NCBI RefSeq assembly: GCF_963169125.1
Contig: NC_084796.1
Location: forward strand, 219,566,448 to 219,630,447
Direction of reading: 5' to 3'
DNA: 64,000 nucleotides
Origin: Humulus lupulus
Taxonomy: Eukaryota > Streptophyta > Magnoliopsida > Rosales > Cannabaceae
Positions 56,664 to 64,000 of this stretch are shown in pieces (the first letter of the stretch is position 1; the number at the start of each line of letters is the position of its first letter). Under the pieces are notes generated by a model. That model ran no database searches and had not been told where the DNA came from. It saw only the letters and a list, made by a program, of their open reading frames with translations. A program made the position numbers and the translations under genes.

Positions 56664-58585
56664 AGTGGGGAGTTGATACCCCACCCCTGGAATGTCGAGC
56701 ATCTTCGCCGGTATCACCAATAATATGAGCAGTGAACCATGTTAATTTTTTTCATCTCCCTTATAGCTTCTAGACACATTTAATGGAAACTGTGTATATA
56801 AAACATGGTAAAAAAGAAATTTGTTTGTGTGCTTATATATTTTGGTTTCCTTTATTATGTTAATGCTATGTATAAGAGAACTCGCTCGCTGGCCTGGACA
56901 AGTGAACACTGACTAGTATTCGATCACTTGGGAGGCATGGAGTGGGGACAACATCATGCCTCGAGGGGAACGATCTAGGAAACTAAACTTGTCAAAAGCA
57001 GAGTAAGCCTACTATTGCCACCTCGAGAGTAGAAAATCCTAGGAAACTAGTTGAGTCTAGCATAAGAGACTAAGCTTGTTTCAACCAGGGTAGGGCTTAA
57101 CATCTAAGGACTAGACAAAGAATCTTAGTAACATGAGAATGGACCTGCGTAACCTCTCGCGGACATTTTCTGAGGAGCTCTGATCAAGTCCTTTAATCTC
57201 GAGATGCGAACAGAAGACTGAGTACTCTATACTTGGTCCTAGGGCAAACTTGGACACCTCCCGTGGACAGTGCACCCGAGGAGTTATGCCCAAGTCCAAT
57301 ATATTCCTCGAACATTATAACATCGGGAAGTCCATGACATGGGGAGCTTGGATAGTCGGTGAGTGAAGCACCTCTAGTGTCATGGGATCCCATAGCTAAA
57401 TGGCCTGAAAAAAATGCAATGCTGAAAAGATACAAGTAACAAGAGATTGGATTTAGCATATTCTCCCAAGGACAGCGCATGCCTAGGGAGTAGTAAACAA
57501 ATCCCAATCCTCAAGATGTGAATGGAAGCTCGAGTCGTCGGTACTCAGGCACTAGCAGAAGTCACCTTAAGAATTGAGCAGAATGCTCTGCGAATATGGA
57601 CTGAGGGTACCTCCCGAGGACACTGCACCCAAGAAGCAGTGAATTAGTTCCGAGTCGTTGGAACTCAGGGCCAGATCTTGAGCGCTTAAATCGAGTCATG
57701 ATAGACCTAGTCAAAGGGCAGGGAACTCAACCTCCTAGACCTGGGATAATGAGTTCACGACTTCCAAATGATTAGGTTATGAGCTGTGTACTCGGGGCCA
57801 ATGAAAAATCCCAAGCTAGCCCACCGGTGATCACATTCCTTGGGGCAGATAGCTTAGTCTGATTGACCACCTAAAGCCCCGAGTCATCAGGACTCAGGAA
57901 CACAGGATGACATTATAGTTGTTTTCAAGGACATTGAGCCTGTAAGGCAACACTAAATGTCAAGCACTAAGGAAAAACCCTACAGTACAGGACCTCCTAA
58001 AGCCCGAGTCGTGGGAACTCAGGGGTGTAGGATAGTCGAGTGCCCTCACTTGATACTGCGTCAAAGTTATTCTTATGAACTCGAGCCTAAGATGAAACAC
58101 TAGATGCATAAGCGTATAAACATTGGCAGGAGAATCTGCAAACTCTAAGTACCATAGGCAGGCCCCGTCCTGAGTTGTTGGAACTCGGTGACGTAGGGTC
58201 GCGTCGAGTAACCACTTGACCTAGCGTTAAAGTTTCTCTCGAGGACCACGATCCTATAGAGCAACACTAAACGCATAAAAATTTCCTAAGTACTAAGAGA
58301 AGTTGATGAAAACTTGAGTCTTCAATACTTGAGCGCAAGACCCGATTTGACGTCTTGGGACTCTCACGAGTATAGTAAGTTGAGTCAGCCAAGTCCATGT
58401 TGCATAAATTTTAAGGATTAAATTCGACAATAATAATGCAATCATGGCAGTAAAGTAGTGCAGGCTGCATAAGTTTAAATGGAAAATAGTTAGAACAGTG
58501 ATTGGGGGCTCGAGCGTTGATTGTCTATACCCCAATAAACTATGGCACACAGGCCTAGTTAGCTAAAAAATAATACAGGACAAAA
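56664..58585 (+). repeat. Repeat-rich noncoding 3' region of the Tat-like element
   Basis: No long frame. A motif CGAGTCGTYGGNACTCAGG recurs loosely at about 57530, 57650, 57880, 58005 and 58170, accompanied by GGACATTGAGCC/GGACCACGATCC and GGCAACACTAAA phrases, so degenerate units of some 120-230 bp. Long pol-to-LTR spacers with tandem repeats are usual in Tat elements. Confidence 0.7.
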
Positions 58586-58815
58586 TTATTGAGGCCCTTG
58601 GCCTGAGGGCACCTCCACCACCATCTCGATCACAGGGTTGGCTTCAGGAATGCGACTCGCCGCCAAGGTCTCCTTCTCCTGGGGTGCCCTGGCCTCTTCC
58701 GCCTCAAGACGTGCCTCGATGAATGAGAGATCCATGTCTCTATTGCTCTGCCACGCAACAAAGAGTGTATCGTCGACCATCACATCGAGGTCCTTCTCCA
58801 GTTCTTTGGCTCGGT
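58586..58815 (-). CDS. Antisense extra ORF of Tat-like element, truncated
   Basis: Open on the minus strand: RAKELEKDLDVMVDDTLFVA, WQSNRDMDLSFIEARLEAEE, then an Ala/Glu/Pro-rich tail ending SGQGPQ. The Asp-x-DLSF-type motif recurs in extra ORFs between pol and the 3' LTR of plant Tat elements, described as antisense ORFs of unknown function. Its N-terminus is cut by the LTR at 58816, so the first five residues of any ATG-started frame here come from that LTR. It is one of the few undisturbed frames in this element. Confidence 0.6.
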
Positions 58816-59045
58816 TGTAACGACCCAAATTTCCTAATAAGGCTTAGGGCCTTGATTAGCGTGCCTGGAGGGCAATAAGTGAATTATGATTATAATATGT
58901 GAATTTATGTGAATATGTGATAGAGATGCATGTTAAGTTGAATAAAATATGCATGTGGGCCCCGTTTGGATATTAGGGGCATGTTTGTAATTTTAGCCTG
59001 TTGAAGGCATAAATGTGATAAATGAGATAAATGTGATATGGTTGT
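58816..59045 (+). repeat. 5' part of a chromovirus-type LTR, interrupted
   Basis: TGTAACGACCCAAATTTCC followed by AATAAGGCTTAGGGCC and GCGTGCCTGGAGGGC matches the starts of LTRs at 48900 and 25520. Left flank TCGGT (58811-58815). It ends where the Tat-type LTR begins at 59046; the remainder should lie beyond the window. Confidence 0.85.
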
Positions 59046-59288
59046 TGTGGATGCTCAAAAATCCATAATGGTGAAAGACCCAAAAGCACGTGCCAAGGTC
59101 CCCCAGAGGACTAGACGCCTACTTCAGCCATGAACCCCATGGGGGATCTTCTTCTCGTAAGGAGGCACGCGAGGCTATTCCCGACATGCCCCACACCAGT
59201 GCCTCTCGATGGAGGTTCTCAGCATGATTGAACCCCCATATGCCCAGCGAGGTCTAGCTCCGCAAAGAGCCCCTCGCGTGCCATGAAA

Positions 59289-59520
59289 GACCCGCGCGCG
59301 CTGGCCGCGCGACACCCCCAGCTCCACGCGCACTAACCGTGCGACACCACTAGCTCCGCGCGCGCTGGTCACACGACACCCCCAGCTCCGCGCGCGCTGA
59401 CCGCACGACACCACCAGCTCCACGCGCTGACCGCACAACACCACTAGCTCCGCGCGCGCTGGCCGCGCGACACCACTAGCTCCGCGCGCGCTGACCGCGC
59501 GACACCACTAGCTCCGCACG
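59289..59520. repeat. 32-bp GC-rich tandem repeat in U3
   Basis: AGCTCCGCGCGCGCTG-type units with GACACCAC; GCTCC starts at 59321, 59353, 59385, 59417, 59447, 59479 and 59511 (steps 32, with one of 30). Confidence 0.92.
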
Positions 59521-59790
59521 CCCCGAAGGGCCTCGCCCAAGGGCTACGTACGCCTAGTGGCTTCGCCCCAAAGGGCCTTGCCCAAGGCCATGTACGCTTA
59601 GTGGCCTCGCCCAAGGGCCACGCACGCCTAGTGGCCTCGCCCCAAAGGGCCTCGCCCAAGGCCACGCACGCCTAGTGGCCTCGCCCAAGGGCCGCGCACA
59701 CCTAGTGGCTTCGCCCGAAAGGGCCTCGTCCAAAGGGCCATGCGTATATGGAGGCCTCGCCCCAATGGGTCTCGTCCAAAGGCCTCGCGT
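59521..59790. repeat. Second GC-rich tandem array in U3
   Basis: Composite units built from GCCTAGTGGCCTCGCCC and CAAAGGGCCTCGCCC with CACGCACG spacers, irregular in length. Confidence 0.85.
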
Positions 59791-60349
59791 GCATGATGCC
59801 AGTGTTCATGGTGGCCCACAAGAGACAAAAAGAATACGAACAAGGTACCTCTAAAGGGGTACGACGTGCCTGCAAGGATCAAGGAACAGGCCTGACACCT
59901 GTGCTCGACAAATAGTGGTGGTTGGGAATAGTAAGAGGAATGGCTACACCACCACCACGTCTCTGACACCCGTACAAGGCAAGTAGTGGAGTCATGACCG
60001 GGTACAAAAGCTGAGGTGCTCCCACGAATTCTGACCATGTACCAAAGCCGACACCACTACATCTGATACCACTCTCCTGATAGTGTACATGTACACAGAT
60101 TGGTCCCATGGACCACAATGTATCAGGGGACATTAGAGCCCCCTATAAAGGGAACCCCTCTTCTTCTTTGAGAGGGGTTGGAAAAATTACTGTAGCAAGG
60201 CACCATAGTGAATGCAAACTGATTTCACCATTTTCTCTGCAATTGTTCTTGGAGTTTATACTTAGATTTCTAAAGCTTTTCTTTCGATAATCTTTACTTT
60301 GCAATTTTTCTAACTTAACTTAGTTGACGAGTTCTTACCGTCAACAGTT

Positions 60350-60367
60350 TGGCGTCGTCTGTGGGAA
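60350..60367 (+). other. Primer-binding site
   Basis: TGGCGTCGTCTGTGGGAA, three bases after the LTR end; one base different from the site at 28107-28124 in the other Tat-like element. Confidence 0.85.
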
Positions 60368-60413
60368 ACTAAGTACCAAGCTACTGTTCCACCATTACTT
60401 CCGGCAAGAAGAA

Positions 60414-62150
60414 ATGCCAAGACATTCAAAGCGACTCAGGGAGCCACGAGAGGTGGAGGTCCACCTTAACGGAGTCCAGCTGAAGGCCTCCATGAAGGAT
60501 CCTCCTCCACCCAGCGATGTGCAGCCCCCAAGGGACCCTGAAGTTCACGAGGGTGATAGAGAGGTCTCGTCATCGGCCGCCCCACCCGAAGAGAGCCCTC
60601 CAAGGGCACCATCGGGAAATGCCAACGAGTTCCCGCCTCCTAAACCACCACAAGTACCAAACTCCGGCCGGCAAGACCCAGGCCCCTCGACGCATAGACA
60701 TGATAAACATCCCTGGGTCCATTCCGTGAGCTCGAGTTCAAAATCTCGGTTCTACGAAGAGGAAATACATGAGCTGCACCATAAGAACCAAAGGTTGGAG
60801 ATCACCCTGGAGAATATGCAAGAGGTGCTGAATGGCCTGTTGCAAGGTAAGTCAAGCGTGACCCTGCCCAAGAGAAAAGAGAAAGGTCAGGAGGGGGCAG
60901 AGACCACCGTCCCGGTAGACGATGGGAGGACTCAAAATTCCACTAGTAACACCCCCCGAGCGAAGTAACGAGAACATCCTGAACCACCAAAGCAGGCCTA
61001 GAAGCCAGAGCCGAAGACCGATGCTGCCCCTCGCAACGATGACGAGGTCACCTCAAAAAGGGCACCCTCAGATTTATGGGAGGAGCTCAACAAGAAGAGG
61101 GCAGGTAAAGGGGCCACGCCCCCTATGTCACCTCGAGAGGGCAAAGGAAAGAGGGATCTTAACCCGTCCTCATTAAGGGACTCCCTAAGCAAGAGGAGGC
61201 AAGACCTGGATACAGAAATGAGGAGCCTGCGAAGCAAGATCGTCACCGCCTCTGGAGGTCAAGCTTTTGAGGAAGAGTTCGACCATGAGTCGACCTTCGT
61301 GAGGGAGATCCAACCCATCCGGCTCCCTACCAACTTTAAGGAACCCAATATGACCCCCTACGAAGGAAGCACAGATCCAAAGTACTATCTAGATACATTT
61401 AACGACCTGATGAAGCTGAGGGGAATTGGCAGCGGGGCGAGATGTCATTGCTTCGCTATCACCTTAAAAGGACTTGCATACAAATGGTTCAAAAGACTTA
61501 GACCGGGGTCCATCAGATCTTGGCAACAACTCTCTGATGAATTCCTCCAGCAGCACCACACCGTGCGAGACTACACGATGCCAGGCACCAGCATCGCAAA
61601 TGTGAAGCAAGGAGAAAAAGAGAGTCTGAAGAGCTATATTCACAAGTTCAATATGGAGGCAGCCAAAGTAGGGAGTCTGACCCGCCGAGAGCTGAAAATG
61701 GCCATCACAGCTGGAGTACGCCCAGGAAGCAAGTTATGGGATAACATGCTTAAGAGGGAGGCCACAGACTTGGATGATTTCTATGAGCAGGCACAAAAAT
61801 ACATTTGCGTGGAGGATGGTCACGAGAACCTCATAGCCGGAAAAGGGTCGTCGCCCTCGAAACCTTCAGCCCGAGAAAACCCAAGCTGTGCAAAGAAGAA
61901 GGGGGTTTATGAGGGAACAAGAGATGATCGACCCCGGAAGCATCAACGCTCTGAGGAGCGCCTACAGGGCCCCTACACCTTTTACACTGACCTCACCCAT
62001 ATGAGGGAGCATATTTTTGTTGCGAACGAAAAGTAGGTCCCTTTCAAAAGACCCCCGCCAATGAAAAAAGACCGGTCTAAAAGAGACCCCAGCAGGTATT
62101 GCCAGTATCACAAGGATGTCGGCCACACCATGCAACCATTTGAAGGTGGA
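60414..62150 (+). pseudogene. Tat-type gag
   Basis: ATG at 60414 (MPRHSKRLREPREVEVHLNG), a Pro/Ser-rich region, a coiled coil (IHELHHKNQRLEITLENMQE), then basic and acidic stretches. The core (TPYEGSTDPKYYLDTFNDLM, AYKWFKRLRPGSIRSWQQLS, LKSYIHKFNMEAAKVG, GSKLWDNMLKREATDLDDF) runs to 62036, and a zinc knuckle starts RYCQYHKDVGHT near 62095, then shifts frame. All ATG-to-knuckle sequence is one frame with stops at 60966-60968, about 61000 and 62034-62036. Nearly intact compared with the other Tat copies. Confidence 0.88.
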
Positions 62151-62451
62151 AATCGAGGAGCTCATTCGCAGGGGACATTTGGGCAGATACGTGCGCAAGG
62201 AAAACCAGAGGCCAGAAGAAGGAGCATCCCCGCCGCGGGCGCGAAGGGTGGCCCCAGAAGTACAGGGAGAGGTCAGGACCATATTTGGAGGACCAAGATT
62301 TGGAGGCGATTCAAGGAAGGGATGAGACAAATACGCCAAGGAGGCCAGACGAAGTCCATCACCGTGCATTTTAAGTCTGGAACAACGCCCCCCAAAGATT
62401 TTCAAGGGCGAGAATGACTCGATAACTTTCACTGAAGAAGACGCGCAGGGG

Positions 62452-62988
62452 GTGCATTTCCCTCATAATGACCCCCTGGTGCTAACTGTCCAGCATGCGA
62501 ACATGAGAGTACATCGAGTCCTAGTGGATAATGGAAGCTCTGTGGACATCCTGCATTGCCCCGCTTTGGAGAAGATGGGACTGAGTGTCCGACACTTGAA
62601 ACCCTGCAATGCCTCCCTTTACGGGTTCACAGGGGACTCGATATAGCCCCTAGGTGCGATTGAATTAGCCCTCACCATGGGGGAACAACCCAAGCAAACC
62701 AGCATAATGGCAAACTTTGTCATGGTGGATTGCGCCTCAGCCTTCAACGCGGTATTAGGGAGACCCTCTCTGAGAGAATTGAAGGAAATAACTTCTGTGT
62801 ATCACCTGGCTATGAAATTCCCAACCCCTAGGGGAGTAGCATGCATGAAAGGGGAGCAGAAGGAAGCGAGGGAGTGCTATAACATGTCCCTCCGCACAGC
62901 CACGAGTTGGACCCACGAGTTGCGGAACACCTCGAGAAATGCTACCTGTGGGGCTTCGGCCCTCGGTGCACAGAGGACCTATGTTTAG
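62452..62988 (+). pseudogene. Tat-type aspartic protease
   Basis: FPHNDPLVLTVQHANMRVHR, the active site VLVDNGSSVDILH, MGLSVRHLKPCNASLYGF, then one in-frame TAG at about 62644-62646, and FVMVDCASAFNAVLGRPSLR, HLAMKFPTPRGVACMKGEQK. The frame goes on as THELRNTSRNATCGASALGA and stops, where pol should continue into RT. Confidence 0.9.
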
Positions 62989-64000
62989 TTTGTTGCTTGT
63001 TATGTTATCATAGTGTGTAAGAATCAAAGAGGCTACCTAGGTAACCTCCCAATTAGATGTAGCCCTTCTTTAAATATGCCGTTGTAAACCACAGGCTATG
63101 AATGAAACTATTTGCAACTTCACGTGTTATTTTTCTTCTCTATGCGAGCATCAGCCAAAGTGCTTGCCGAAATAAATTTCACCAAACACTTGGGGGGCAG
63201 GACAGGAGGTAAAGACATATAGCAAGCAAAAAAGGACCCTCTAACAAGAGGAACCTAAAAAGGACCCTATGCACCAGGAGGATCCTAAAAAGGACCCTCT
63301 ATCAGGAGAATCCTAAAAGGGACCATGGCCCTAAAAAGGACCCTCTATCAAGAGGACCTTAAAAGGGACCATGATCCTAAAAAGGACCCTCTAACAGGGG
63401 ATCCCAAAAGGACCCCTTGTATCAGGGCCTTAAGTGAAGCCCTTATGCATATAAAACAAGGAGAGGACCTTACAAGGCATCCCTTGGGTTCACAAGGATT
63501 AGCTACCCTTGTGAACATCAAGGAGGCCAAAAAGTCTTACAAAAATAAAACAACAACAACATACTTCCAAATAAAGGTAGATGCTCCCACAAGAGGAAAT
63601 ACCTTAGAGAGAGCACCCACCAATAAGCCTAGAGCGGCCGCCAAGCCGTCTAGCCAAAAAGGGTCCTAAAAGAGACCCTTGCAAAAATAGTACTATGAAT
63701 AACGATGAGAAGAACGCTTCTCGCAAAAAATAATAAGCGCGCGCAAGAATATATAAAAGGATAGCTAGGACCCAAGGGGTCAAAATATCCTTATAAAAGT
63801 AATCAAGAGGCACCAAAAGAGGTCCCATTGAACCCTTTCACATGGGCTCCGAAGGACCTCCAGCCTGGTAAATAAAAGAGGGGAACCCGCCAAACCCCGT
63901 CATACAGGCTCAAAAGGGCCTCAAATGTAGTGGAATAAGAGATAAATAACCACCCATGTATATATACATTAAAAAAGGGAGTCTTGAGGACATGACAAGA
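62989..64000 (+). repeat. Noncoding 3' region with AAAAAGGACC repeats
   Basis: After a 200-bp AT-richer stretch, CCTAAAAAGGACCCTCTA with AGGAGGA/CAAGAGGA variants recurs at least seven times between 63220 and 63420, and related AAAAGGG(T/A)CC phrases return near 63655. It occupies the place of pol and the pol-LTR spacer. The 3' LTR is not reached. Confidence 0.7.

Larger units (their letters stand above)
36564..58815 (+). mobile_element. Degenerate Tat-like Ty3/Gypsy element with two nested insertions
   Basis: Plus-strand order: 5' LTR 36564-37466, PBS, gag in three pieces (37516-37739, 48831-48899, 51341-53300), protease 53560-54020, RT 54290-54770, RNase H, second RNase H, integrase to 56663, repeat-rich 3' region, antisense ORF. 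The 3' LTR is not in the window; a chromovirus LTR breaks in at 58816. Stops, deletions and lost active-site residues occur throughout. The second RNase H and the antisense ORF place it in the Tat lineage. Confidence 0.85.
59046..60346 (+). repeat. 5' LTR of the gag-protease Tat element
   Basis: Starts TGTGGATGCTC and ends TTACCGTCAACA before the PBS. TATA at 60144-60149 (CCCCTATAAAG). Two GC-rich tandem arrays in U3. Homologous to 21307-22684 in reverse. Confidence 0.93.
59046..64000 (+). mobile_element. Tat-family element with gag and protease only (non-autonomous), continues off the right edge
   Basis: 5' LTR 59046-60346, PBS 60350-60367, gag 60414-62150, protease 62452-62988, then noncoding sequence with repeats to the window end. 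No RT, RNase H or integrase in the kilobase after protease. Same LTR family as the solo LTR at 21307-22684. gag and protease carry only a few stops, so it is younger than the element at 36564. Confidence 0.85.

Noticed and set aside
59175..60133. Minus-strand ORFs across the GC-rich LTR
   Set aside because: They arise from the 32-bp and composite tandem repeats in U3, not from genes.

Overview
The window is nuclear DNA of a flowering plant, most likely a eudicot. It holds one intron-bearing plant gene, AT-rich intergenic DNA, and layer upon layer of plant-type LTR retrotransposons (Ty3/Gypsy chromoviruses of the Tekay type, Ty3/Gypsy Tat/Athila types, and copia-like LTRs). There is no sign of bacterial operons, rRNA, tRNA or CRISPR. 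The species cannot be fixed from the sequence.

Layout. 1-3525 (minus): the 5' six exons of an NT-C2 (EEIG1/EHBP1 N-terminal) coiled-coil protein gene that continues past the left edge, with a GA-rich leader/promoter to about 3890. 3891-5121: AT-rich spacer. 5122-29036 (minus): decayed Tat-like material in two halves (3' LTR, integrase, RNase H, RT, protease on the left; gag, PBS, 5' LTR on the right), split by three large insertion blocks. The block at 6522-17132 is a solo LTR, containing a chromovirus (8285-16553), containing another solo LTR (10437-12707). The block at 20347-25033 is a truncated chromovirus whose LTR carries a Tat-type solo LTR (21307-22684). The block at 25520-27136 is a further solo LTR. 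29131-33336: a copia-like solo LTR holding a Mutator-like element (29605-31803), which itself holds a solo LTR (30303-31485). 33355-35110: a methyltransferase gene scrap and a LINE RNase H scrap. About 35270-36563: an LTR remnant.

36564-58815 (plus): a degenerate Tat-like element (5' LTR, PBS, gag, protease, RT, RNase H, integrase, repeat-rich 3' region, antisense ORF). Its gag is interrupted by a chromovirus with both LTRs and a matching target-site duplication (37740-48825, itself carrying an Athila-like solo LTR at 44123-45517) and, 74 bp further on, by a solo LTR (48900-51335). 58816-59045: start of another chromovirus-type LTR, interrupted at 59046 by a Tat-family element (to beyond 64000) that keeps only gag and protease.

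Ten insertions can be bounded by exact target-site duplications read directly in the sequence (nine 5-bp LTR-type, one 9-bp MULE-type), so the order of events can be reconstructed. All retroelement coding regions contain stops, deletions or lost catalytic residues; none looks autonomous. The most unusual signals are (i) paired GC-rich palindromic cassettes at comparable positions in LTRs of unrelated families, and (ii) a strongly conserved LTR module that looks like a branch point plus back-to-back splice acceptor/donor (CAG|GTAAG).
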